Below are positions 1 through 7,668 of a DNA stretch of 64,000 nucleotides, one piece after another. The DNA is from DATFDN01 sp963756545. Its GTDB lineage: Bacteria > Pseudomonadota > Alphaproteobacteria > Acetobacterales > Acetobacteraceae. The number at the start of each line of letters is the position of its first letter. The stretch's first letter is position 1. The stretch lies in contig CAVWNY010000002.1 of assembly GCA_963756545.1 (NCBI GenBank), positions 620,001-684,000 on the forward strand, written 5' to 3'. Under the pieces are notes generated by a model. The model saw nothing but the letters and a program-made list of their open reading frames with translations, did no database searches and was not told the origin of the DNA. A program made the translations under genes and the position numbers.

Positions 1-499
1 TATGATCGGCGCTATGGCTAAGGTGATCCGGTGACAATGTCGCCAAGGGGGCCGGTATTTGCTTGAAATACCCAAGGCCGACCGCGACCACGACCACGCT
101 TGCCGTCACTTCCCTGCCATCACTCAATCCGAGAGTGAAACCTCCGTTCACACGGGCCAGGGAGACGACGACGCCATCATCGACGTTCGGGACGAGGCGG
201 CGCTGGAATTCAAGCGCGTAGTCGGCGAACACACGCCTCGGAATAGGCACGCCCAGGTCCCTGTAGCCGATGCCGTGTTGCGCGCAGTAGGACTTCAACG
301 TGAAGCGCCCTTCCGGATCCGACAAATTGGAGGCGAAACCGTCGGATTTGAGGAACATCCCCTCGACCATTTTCTCCTGCCAGGTTTCCATGACGCGGCC
401 GAAGATATTGAACGGAACCCCTCGGGCGCGCAGGTGCGAAGCCAGCGAGAGCCCATACGGGCCGGCCCCAATGATCGCGACTTTCGCGGGAGTGCTCAT
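1..499 (-). CDS. FAD/NAD(P)-binding oxidoreductase, N-terminal part (runs off window)
   Basis: The reverse-strand frame starts at ATG 499 behind a GGAGGAG ribosome site and stays open to the window edge, giving about 166 residues. The N-terminus has the dinucleotide-binding glycine motif VAIIGAGPYGLSLA, followed by a segment around residue 48-60 (FLKSDGFASNLSDP) seen in flavin-dependent monooxygenase-like proteins. Near residue 145 a second beta-strand-like stretch (VVVVAVGLGYF) fits the ATG-type motif of the FAD fold. The substrate cannot be told. It lies beside exopolysaccharide genes but is separated from them by a 533-base gap, so a role in that pathway is only a guess. The C-terminal two thirds are outside the window. 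Confidence 0.7.
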   Translation of the reverse strand, partial: MSTPAKVAIIGAGPYGLSLASHLRARGVPFNIFGRVMETWQEKMVEGMFLKSDGFASNLSDPEGRFTLKSYCAQHGIGYRDLGVPIPRRVFADYALEFQRRLVPNVDDGVVVSLARVNGGFTLGLSDGREVTASVVVVAVGLGYFKQIPAPLATLSPDHLSHSADH

Positions 500-1032
500 G
501 TCTCCTCCATGGGCGACGGACCTGGAAGGTAACAGTGTAACTGAAGCCGCGCTTGGGCCCCCAGCCGCCCGGCCGGGAGCCAGCCGGAAGCATCCCGGTG
601 CGCCGGTGCGGCCGAACGGATCGGACGGCGTGCGACTGCCATCATCTGCGCCCACCGTATGTCATTTACCGATATCTGCCCTGCGAACCCGGGGCCGGGC
701 GCCGCTTGCTTCGAGCAAGTCACTCCGGGCCTCGAAGTCCAAACTCGCGATATACCGGCCCAAAGCACCCCTTCGGAGCGTCAGTGCATGTTCCATCATT
801 TCGGCACGGGCAACCTTCCCGATCAAGACGCGGCCGAACAATACGCGGTTATCACGAGGCCGCGGCGTTGTTCGCGCCGCCCTGTTGCGGCGATGTTTCA
901 CTCGCAGCCTCCAGGCTCGCGCGGAACGCCGGCTGCCGTCCGCGAAGATACACAAAAATCGGTATAGATACAATATCTCGTTGGTATTTTTCCGCGATCT
1001 TCATTACCGTGGAGCCTCCCTGGGCAACCGGG
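500..1032. other. 533-base stretch without a supportable gene
   Basis: It lies upstream of the FAD oxidoreductase and downstream of the BY-kinase-like gene, both on the minus strand. Open frames cross it on both strands, but their translations are arginine- and proline-rich, lack recognisable motifs and look like GC-driven shadows. A clearly AT-richer patch at about 950-1012 stands out and could hold a promoter or termination signal for minus-strand transcription. I cannot assign defined -35/-10 boxes or a clean hairpin. Confidence 0.4.
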
Positions 1033-1677
1033 TCAAGAGTGTCCCGCCCGCGGCTCCGCGTCGCTCGGCGACAGATACCGGCGCTGCTTGGTCATCACAA
1101 TTCCGAGTATTTTGGCGCCCGTGTCTTCAAGGGCACTTCGCAGACCCACGACGGCAACGCCCTGGGTTGACTCCGCCTCGACGAGGATGATCACGCCGTC
1201 CGCCCGGGAGGCAAGCACGACCCCGTCGAAGGTGCGCTCCATCGCGGGAGCGTCGATCACGAGATAATCGTAAACTCCCCGCAGATCGACCCAGAACGCA
1301 TCATTCGTCGCGATCCGGGCCGCGAGTCCGGGATTGCTCGCGCTGCTGAGCCACAGCTCGTGGTACGGCGCGTTGTCCCCTCGATGGACCATCATCTGTG
1401 ATTGCTGTCCCGAGGCGAAGACGTCGATAGAATAGGTGGAGGCGGTGCGCTGCTGGGCGACGCTCGGCGATGACGGGTTGAGGAGGAGCACCTTGAAGCC
1501 AAGCTGCGAGAGCAGCCGGGTGAACTCGCGCGAGACGGTGGATGTGCCCTCGCCGGCGCGCGCCGCGATGAACGCAACCGCCTGCGGCCGCTCCCTCATC
1601 AGGAGCGTGCTGGCGATGCGACCTAATACCGGGTTGCTGCCCTGGTAGTCGCGGGTGGCCGCCACGTCTGTTCGCAT
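1033..1677 (-). CDS. Degenerate BY-kinase / CpsD-ExoP cytoplasmic-domain-like protein
   Basis: A 214-residue soluble protein resembling the cytoplasmic ATPase domain of bacterial tyrosine kinases that control exopolysaccharide chain length (CpsD, CapB, ExoP/Wzc C-terminus). The P-loop region (residues 39-47) reads ARAGEGTST: the invariant Walker A lysine is replaced by threonine. The Walker A' strand, normally hydrophobic residues followed by DxD, reads VLLLNPSSP and lacks the aspartates. The Walker B-like strand is kept (YLVIDAP, about residue 138-144), as is the following VLASRADGVIILVEA block. There is no C-terminal tyrosine cluster. The start at ATG 1677 was chosen because the homologous part begins soon after it; an ATG at 1767 is an alternative. 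It is divergent from algD, so a role in polymer export or length control is likely, but kinase activity is doubtful. Confidence 0.7.
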   Translation of the reverse strand: MRTDVAATRDYQGSNPVLGRIASTLLMRERPQAVAFIAARAGEGTSTVSREFTRLLSQLGFKVLLLNPSSPSVAQQRTASTYSIDVFASGQQSQMMVHRGDNAPYHELWLSSASNPGLAARIATNDAFWVDLRGVYDYLVIDAPAMERTFDGVVLASRADGVIILVEAESTQGVAVVGLRSALEDTGAKILGIVMTKQRRYLSPSDAEPRAGHS

Positions 1678-1986
1678 CGTCCGATACCTCGCTCTAGCTA
1701 GCCTAGATTCCGGCGGAGACAGCCGCGAATACAACTCCACTTTACCGCCCGGCGTCCGAAAATCCATTCCTCTTTCAGCACGAGCTGGTGAGCGCCCGGC
1801 CGCCGTGGCGCACGGGTTCTTGACCGCGACGCGACGTCCAACCCCTGCCAAATGATACGGGAACCCAATATAGATGCCGCTGACCTCAAGCTGAAGCGCC
1901 ACCCGGGGGCCGGTTGACGGCCCAGGATGGCGAATTCTCAGTGTGGACAGTGGCTTCGTGACGCACGTCATCACCAAGGGTTAGCT
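1678..1986. promoter_or_regulatory. Divergent intergenic region between BY-kinase-like gene and algD
   Basis: A 309-base spacer between two divergently transcribed polysaccharide genes must hold the start signals of both. An upstream in-frame extension of either gene is possible but its residues look non-conserved. A ribosome site (AAGGG, about 8 bases before ATG 1987) serves algD. No operator or promoter boxes could be defined with confidence. Confidence 0.35.
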
Positions 1987-3300
1987 ATGAACCTCAGCAT
2001 TTTCGGGCTCGGCTACGTCGGCGCCGTGGCTTCCGCGTGTATTGCGGCCCGCGGCGACCGCGTTATCGGCGTAGATATCAGTGGCGAAAAGGTGGCCATG
2101 ATCAACCGCGGCGAGAGCCCGGTCGCGGAGCCGGGCCTAGCCAGCCTCATATCCCAGGTTGTCCGAAACGGCCTCCTCACGGCTACCACCGATCCCGATG
2201 CGGCCGTGCGCGCAACCGACGTCTCCATGATCTGCGTACCCACCCCAAGCCGGCCGAACGGCAGCATCGACCTGCGCTACATCGAAGCCGTCTGCGCGCA
2301 AATCGGGACCGCCCTGGCGACAAAGTCTGGCTCTCATGTCGTGGTCCTGCGGTCCACGGTCACACCCGGCACAACCTCCCGGCTGGTCATTCCCACTCTC
2401 GAACGGCACAGCGGACGATTGATCAACGACGGGCTTGGCGTGTGCGTCAATCCGGAGTTCCTGCGGGAAGGCACCGCGATCGATGATTTTCTCAATCCGC
2501 CGAAGACGGTCATTGGCGAAAGCGAGCCCCAGTCCGGCGACGTTCTCGAGGAATTCTATGCATGGCTGCCGGGGCCGAAAATACGATGCTCGATCGAGGT
2601 CGGCGAGATGGTGAAAGCCACCGACAACGTGTGGCACGCCGCCAAGGTGGTTTTCGCGAATGAGGTGGGCACACTTTGCAAAAGCCTGGGGATTGACAGC
2701 CATGCGGTCATGGACATTTTTTGTGCCGATACGAAGCTGAATCTGTCGCCGTATTATCTCAGGCCCGGGTTTGCATTTGGCGGCTCCTGCCTCCCCAAGG
2801 ACCTCAGAGCGATGACCTACCTGGCCCGAAGCCTGGATCTCGATGTCCCGCTTCTGAATTCGGTGGCGGCATCCAACCGGCAACACACCGAACGCTGCCT
2901 CGACATGGTGGTAGCGGCCGGAGCGAACTCGGTCGGCGTAATCGGCCTCAGCTTCAAGGCGGGCACCGACGATCTGCGCGAAAGTCCGCTGGTCGAGATC
3001 ATCGAGCGGCTCATCGGCAAGGGCTTCGACGTCCGGATATACGACGCCAGCGTCAATCTCGCCCGGCTGATCGGCGGCAACCGCGAGTACCTGCTGAATG
3101 CAATTCCCCATATCGAACGCCTCCTGGTGGATAGCCTCGCGGAGATCATGGCGCACGCAGACGTCGTCGTGATCGGCAATCGAATGGATGGCTTCGAGCA
3201 GATCCCCGGGCTGCTCCAGCCCCATCAGCACGTGATCGATCTGGTCCGGGCACCCGAGATCGAGCGGGCGCACGCGAACTATCACGGGATTTGCTGGTAG
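1987..3300 (+). CDS. algD: GDP-mannose 6-dehydrogenase
   Basis: Oxidises GDP-mannose to GDP-mannuronate with two NAD+, supplying a uronic acid for a secreted polysaccharide; cytoplasmic. The 437-residue protein has the N-terminal Rossmann motif FGLGYVGAV (residues 6-14), the linking helix segment NVWHAAKVVFANE (about 214-226) and the catalytic cysteine in FGGSCLPKD at Cys268, the same position as in Pseudomonas AlgD. The C-terminal signature SFKAGTDDLRESPLVE and the terminal GICW also match AlgD rather than UDP-glucose dehydrogenase. The start at ATG 1987 follows an AAGGG ribosome site; an upstream ATG at 1927 is in frame but adds a non-conserved leader. It heads a rightward set of polysaccharide genes. 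Mannuronate is the likely product sugar; a related hexose substrate is less likely. Confidence 0.9.
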   Translation: MNLSIFGLGYVGAVASACIAARGDRVIGVDISGEKVAMINRGESPVAEPGLASLISQVVRNGLLTATTDPDAAVRATDVSMICVPTPSRPNGSIDLRYIEAVCAQIGTALATKSGSHVVVLRSTVTPGTTSRLVIPTLERHSGRLINDGLGVCVNPEFLREGTAIDDFLNPPKTVIGESEPQSGDVLEEFYAWLPGPKIRCSIEVGEMVKATDNVWHAAKVVFANEVGTLCKSLGIDSHAVMDIFCADTKLNLSPYYLRPGFAFGGSCLPKDLRAMTYLARSLDLDVPLLNSVAASNRQHTERCLDMVVAAGANSVGVIGLSFKAGTDDLRESPLVEIIERLIGKGFDVRIYDASVNLARLIGGNREYLLNAIPHIERLLVDSLAEIMAHADVVVIGNRMDGFEQIPGLLQPHQHVIDLVRAPEIERAHANYHGICW

Positions 3301-3321
3301 ATATCCGAGGCAACCAGGAAA

Positions 3322-4557
3322 GTGCGCCGCGTCCTTGTCATTGTCCAGAATCTTCCCGTCCCGTTCGATCGTCGGGTCTGGCAGATTTCCCAGGAGCTTG
3401 TGCGGAACGGCTACGCCGTCTCCGTCATCTGCCCGAAGGCGCCGGGCTATCAGGCGTCGCGCGAGACGATCGAGGGCGTGGACGTCTACCGCCATCCGCT
3501 TCCGCTGGAGGCGAACGGCTGGAAGGGGTATGCCGTCGAATATGGCCTCTCGCTGTTTTGGGAATTCACCCTGGCCTGCAAGGTCTTTTGCACCCGGGGT
3601 TTCGATGTGGTCCACGCGTGCAATCCCCCCGACACGATCTTTTTTGTCGGTTCGCTCTTCAAGGTCCTATTCGGCCGAAAATTCGTGTTTGACCACCATG
3701 ACCTCTGCCCGGAGCTGTACGAAGCCAAGTTCGCGAAGCAGGGCATGGCGTACCGGGTGCTCCGTCTCCTCGAAAGACTGACCTTCTTGACGGCTGACGT
3801 CTCGATCGCCACCAACAACAGTTATCGTCGGATCGCCGTCCAGCGGGGACGAATGCCGCCAGACCGCGTGTTCGTCGTCCGCTCGGGTCCGAAGCTGGAT
3901 CGGCTCAGGATCACGGAGCCTGACGAACGGCTGAAAATGGGACGCCGGTTTCTTATTGGTTACGTCGGCGTCATGGGCCGGCAGGAAGGACTGCATTTCC
4001 TGATCTCCGCCATGCGGCACATCGTCCATGACCATGGGCGGCGTGATGTGCATTGCACACTCGTCGGCAGCGGCCCGGAACTGGGCGCGCTCAAGCAATT
4101 GACGGCAAGCGAAGGCGTCGAGGATTTCATCACGTTCGCCGGACGTGTTCCCGATGAGGAGCTTCTTGCAGTTCTGAACACGGCAGACGTCTGCGTCAAT
4201 CCGGACACGGTCAACCCAATGAACGACAAATCCACCATGAACAAGGTCTTGGAGTACATGGCGCTCGGCAAGCCGATTGTCCAGTTCGATATGACGGAGG
4301 GCCGGTTTTCCGCCGGGGAGTCCTCGCTTTACGCGATCCCCAACGACGCGGCCGATCTCGGCGAGAAAATACTCGAACTGCTGGGGTCCGCAGAAAGGCG
4401 AGCCAAGATGGGCGCGATCGGGCGCGCGCGCATCGAACAGGACCTCGCATGGCAGTATGGAGTTCCGAGCCTCCTCGCGGCCTATGATAAGGCGTTCGAA
4501 AGCCCGCGACGGCGGAGGTGGGCTCCGTGGAGTGCCAGCCCTGGCAGAGGAAGCTGA
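3322..4557 (+). CDS. Glycosyltransferase family 4 (WcaI/WbuB-like)
   Basis: A 411-residue retaining GT-B glycosyltransferase that probably adds a nucleotide-activated sugar to a lipid-linked polysaccharide intermediate at the inner face of the cytoplasmic membrane. The acceptor-binding half begins MRRVLVIVQNLPVPFDRRVW. The donor half has GYVGVMGRQEG (about residue 213), LVGSGPEL, and the donor-site block NKVLEYMALGKPIVQFD, which carries a glutamate of the EX7E-type motif. It starts at GTG 3322, with GAGG about 11 bases upstream, and is 21 bases after algD, so co-transcription is likely. Donor and acceptor sugars cannot be read from the sequence. Confidence 0.85.
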   Translation: MRRVLVIVQNLPVPFDRRVWQISQELVRNGYAVSVICPKAPGYQASRETIEGVDVYRHPLPLEANGWKGYAVEYGLSLFWEFTLACKVFCTRGFDVVHACNPPDTIFFVGSLFKVLFGRKFVFDHHDLCPELYEAKFAKQGMAYRVLRLLERLTFLTADVSIATNNSYRRIAVQRGRMPPDRVFVVRSGPKLDRLRITEPDERLKMGRRFLIGYVGVMGRQEGLHFLISAMRHIVHDHGRRDVHCTLVGSGPELGALKQLTASEGVEDFITFAGRVPDEELLAVLNTADVCVNPDTVNPMNDKSTMNKVLEYMALGKPIVQFDMTEGRFSAGESSLYAIPNDAADLGEKILELLGSAERRAKMGAIGRARIEQDLAWQYGVPSLLAAYDKAFESPRRRRWAPWSASPGRGS

Positions 4558-4561
4558 GCGG

Positions 4562-6571
4562 TTGTCGGCATTCGAAAGGCTTGAATGGTATGGGCAGCGG
4601 CTCTCGGCAATGTCGCCCGCGGAGATCACCTTCCGCGGCCGGGAGGCTATTCTCCGAAGGACCGGGAAATACGTTGTCCCTCAGGTGACCACCGGCGCGG
4701 ATTGCGGTCCGCTGCCACGTTTCCCAGATGCGCGTGACCGCCTGGCGGGCTGGGACGTTCCGGCGGCCCTCATGGCGCAATGGGCCGAGTTGGCGCGCGA
4801 AGCGGCGAGCGGCGCACATCTGCTGCTGGGGCAGCGGTGGCCGATTCGGCCCTTAAGGGAGCGCTGGCACCTGGATCCGTCGAGTGGCGGGTCGTGGCCG
4901 CGCGATGTCTATTGCTTCGACGTGAACTACCGCCACAACTCCCGGCTCGGGGACGTGAAATACGTCTGGGAGCTGAACCGGTTACAATACTTGCAGCCGA
5001 TCGCGGCACTGGCCCTGAAGGCGGGCGATCCCGATCTCGCGCGGCTCTGTGTCGAGCATGTGGAGAGTTGGATCGACAATAACCGCTTCCCAACCGGTGT
5101 CGCGTGGGCGTCCGGGATCGAGCTTGCCTTGCGGTCCATCAGCCTCATCACTGTCACCACCTTCGTCGGCGAGCATTTTACGGCCGAGCAGCGCGCCAAG
5201 GTGTGGAGCTCCCTTGAGGCGCACGGCGTGTGGCTGGAGAGATTCCCCTCGCGCTTCAGTTCTGCGAACAACCACAGGGTCGCGGAAGGCGCGGGACTGT
5301 TGGTCATCGGCGCCTCTTGCCCCGCCCTGCGACACGCGGAGAGATGGCGGCAGGACGGATGGTCGATCCTGCGCGAGGCCGCACGGGACCAGATCCTGCC
5401 CGATGGCGTCGGCGCGGAGCAGAGCGTGACCTACACCGCCGTCGTGCTTGAGTTGCTCCTGCTCGGATTGCGGATCGCGCGGGCTTGCAGTTGGCCGGTT
5501 CCGAATACCTATCTGGAGCGGTTGGCGGCGGCGGGCGAATGGCTGCGCTGGATGACTAACTCGGCGGGGAACCACCCGCGGATCGGAGACGACGACAACG
5601 CCCGCGTCTTCGGCGCTTATGAAGTCGATGAGACGTATGTGAACTCGGTCCTCTCCTGCGTCGCATCCGTGCTGGATCGCGCAGACCTGACGCCGCCTGG
5701 CTGGATGCCGCATTTCCGACAGATCTTCTTCGGTGCGCCCCCATCCGCGGCCGGCCGTCCGGCCGGCGTAAAGCTGTTCGCGTCCGGCGGGTACACGGTG
5801 GGGCGAGACATCATGGCCGGTCAGGAGGTGATGCTCGTCCTTGATCATGGCCCACTCGGATATCTTTCCATCGCGGCTCATGGCCACGCCGACGCGCTGG
5901 CTCTGTGGCTGCATCTCGACGGGCAACCCCTTCTGGTCGATGCAGGAACATACCTCTATCACTCCGGCGGCGCCTGGCGCCGACAGTTCCGCGGCACGGC
6001 CGCCCACAACACGATGTCGGTGGAAGGCGAGGACGCCAGCCTCGTGGCGGGTAACTTCAATTGGCGGCACAAAGCCGACGCGCATCTCGTGCAGGGATTG
6101 ATAGGTTCGCGGGGATGGCGGGTCCAGGCGGAACATGACGGCTACGTGCGCCGCTTCGGGGCCACGCACCTGCGTCAGTTGGCCGTGGATGTGGAAGGCG
6201 CACAGATCCTTATCAGTGATCGTCTCGAGAGTCCGCGGCCATTGCGGGTCGAGGTCGGGTTCCTGCTGCATCCGTCGTTGACTGCCAAACTGGAAGACGG
6301 TGGGCTCGGCGTTTACAGGGACGGTGTGCGCCTTGCGCGGTTCGCGGCCGTTGGTCCGCTCGCCCTCAGCCTTTCCGATGCCACGGTACCCGGCGGCTGG
6401 CATTCTCCGACGTTCGCAATCAAGCATCCGGCGACGCGGCTCGCCTACAGGGGGATCCTCGCCCCAGGGCAGACCCAGTGCACGATGGTGGCGATCGAGA
6501 CTCCTGTCTCCGTTCCATGTCACAGTACCGTCGGCCTGATGGCCTCGGCGGCGGGATCGGGTGTCGCTTGA
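4562..6571 (+). CDS. Heparinase II/III family protein (polysaccharide lyase-like)
   Basis: About 669 residues. The N-terminus (LEWYGQRLSAMSPAEITFRGRE) is typical of heparinase II/III-like proteins of exopolysaccharide operons, followed by an alpha/alpha-toroid region. The C-terminal Hepar_II_III domain is marked by HGHADALALWLHLDGQPLLVD, GTYLYH and RGTAAHNTM (about residues 440-490). The family cleaves uronic-acid-containing polymers by beta-elimination, which fits the adjacent algD. No clear signal peptide is seen, so its location is uncertain. TTG 4562 was chosen because AGAGGAAG lies 8 bases ahead and the conserved N-terminus begins there; GTG 4532 and ATG 4457 are in-frame alternatives that would overlap the previous gene. 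It could edit or degrade the polymer during export rather than act as a housekeeping lyase. Confidence 0.8.
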   Translation: MSAFERLEWYGQRLSAMSPAEITFRGREAILRRTGKYVVPQVTTGADCGPLPRFPDARDRLAGWDVPAALMAQWAELAREAASGAHLLLGQRWPIRPLRERWHLDPSSGGSWPRDVYCFDVNYRHNSRLGDVKYVWELNRLQYLQPIAALALKAGDPDLARLCVEHVESWIDNNRFPTGVAWASGIELALRSISLITVTTFVGEHFTAEQRAKVWSSLEAHGVWLERFPSRFSSANNHRVAEGAGLLVIGASCPALRHAERWRQDGWSILREAARDQILPDGVGAEQSVTYTAVVLELLLLGLRIARACSWPVPNTYLERLAAAGEWLRWMTNSAGNHPRIGDDDNARVFGAYEVDETYVNSVLSCVASVLDRADLTPPGWMPHFRQIFFGAPPSAAGRPAGVKLFASGGYTVGRDIMAGQEVMLVLDHGPLGYLSIAAHGHADALALWLHLDGQPLLVDAGTYLYHSGGAWRRQFRGTAAHNTMSVEGEDASLVAGNFNWRHKADAHLVQGLIGSRGWRVQAEHDGYVRRFGATHLRQLAVDVEGAQILISDRLESPRPLRVEVGFLLHPSLTAKLEDGGLGVYRDGVRLARFAAVGPLALSLSDATVPGGWHSPTFAIKHPATRLAYRGILAPGQTQCTMVAIETPVSVPCHSTVGLMASAAGSGVA

Positions 6572-7668
6572 GACGACCGCTTCGCATCCTGATGCTCTCC
6601 GTCGATCCGCGCGTTCCGGGGGGTGTGGCGCAATTCATCGAAACGTTGGAAGCCCATCTCGACGACTGCGAGATCACCCAGATCCCGATCGGCAGCATTC
6701 CCGGCCGGAGCGAGCGGGCATTCTCCATGGTCCTGCGCCTGGTCGGCGTACCCGTCAGGGTCCTTTGGCTGAGCTGGTTCGGCAATCACGACGTGATCCA
6801 TTTGAACACCAGCCTCTGCCCCAAATCGGCCGTTCGCGATGCGCTGATCCTGCTCGCTCTCCGCATCTCCCGCCGTCGCAACGTTCTTCTCTATGTCCAC
6901 GGCTGGGAGTGGCCGGTCGCGCGTGCCATCGAGGGCCGCGCCGTGCTCCGGCATCTGACCGCGTTTCTGCTTCGCCGCATCGGGCAAATCTTGGTCCTTT
7001 CACCGGAATTTCGATCGGCGCTATGCCGCATCGGAATCGATGCGGCGAGGGTCGGAGTAACCACAACCATGTTCGACGGCAGGGCCTTGTCATTGCCCCC
7101 GCCACCGCCGTCCCGACGCCGGACCATCCTGTTTATGTCGCGGTTCGATCGACCGAAGGGCGTGTACGAGCTGACGGAAGGCTTTGCCCAGATCGCCCGC
7201 CGTTACAGCGATGTGGACCTGGTGCTCGCCGGCGCAGGTGAGGAAGAGACGGGACTTCACGCGTTCGTCGCGGAACTCGGGATCGCCGACCGTGTGCGCT
7301 TCCCGGGCTACGTACGCGGCGCCGAGAAGGGCGGGCTTCTCGCCGCCTGCACGGTCTATGCGCTGCCCAGCTATGGCGGAGAGGGCATGCCGGTAGCTCT
7401 GCTCGAGGCGCTGGCCGCCGGCAGGCCGGTTCTGACCACCAATGTCGGCGCCATCCCCCATGTCGTGCGTGGCGGAGAGAACGGCATCATCCTGGAAGCG
7501 GTCACCCCCTCCACCATCGCGGAGGCGCTGGATCGGATGTTGTCTGATCCGGGGTGGTGCAGCCAGGTGGGGGCGGTAAATCGGGACTATGCCAGGAAAC
7601 GATTTGATGCCGCCCGGGTGACCGCCGATATCAGCGACGTCTACAGAAGCATCGCCGGTCGCCCCTGA
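6568..7668 (+). CDS. Glycosyltransferase family 4
   Basis: A second GT-B enzyme, about 366 residues. The N-terminal half starts LRILMLSVDPRVPGGVAQF. The donor half has FMSRFDRPKGVYEL, VLAGAGEEE, VRFPGYVRG and the signature YALPSYGGEGMPVALLEALA followed by GRPVLTTNVGAIPHV, a classic GT4 EX7E region. The likely start is TTG 6568, which overlaps the stop of the heparinase gene as TTGA, implying translational coupling; ATG 6592 is a fallback. The next gene begins at its stop codon. It probably acts at the cytoplasmic face of the membrane during repeat-unit assembly. Substrate not assignable. Confidence 0.85.
   Translation: MRRPLRILMLSVDPRVPGGVAQFIETLEAHLDDCEITQIPIGSIPGRSERAFSMVLRLVGVPVRVLWLSWFGNHDVIHLNTSLCPKSAVRDALILLALRISRRRNVLLYVHGWEWPVARAIEGRAVLRHLTAFLLRRIGQILVLSPEFRSALCRIGIDAARVGVTTTMFDGRALSLPPPPPSRRRTILFMSRFDRPKGVYELTEGFAQIARRYSDVDLVLAGAGEEETGLHAFVAELGIADRVRFPGYVRGAEKGGLLAACTVYALPSYGGEGMPVALLEALAAGRPVLTTNVGAIPHVVRGGENGIILEAVTPSTIAEALDRMLSDPGWCSQVGAVNRDYARKRFDAARVTADISDVYRSIAGRP

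Noticed and set aside
300..1190. 296-residue plus-strand frame across the 500-1032 gap
   Set aside because: Overlaps the FAD oxidoreductase and BY-kinase-like genes on the other strand and encodes an Arg/Pro/Ser-rich sequence with no recognisable block.
2137..3615. 492-residue minus-strand frame opposite algD and the GT4 gene
   Set aside because: No motif, composition typical of antisense of GC-rich genes; algD on the plus strand is unambiguous.
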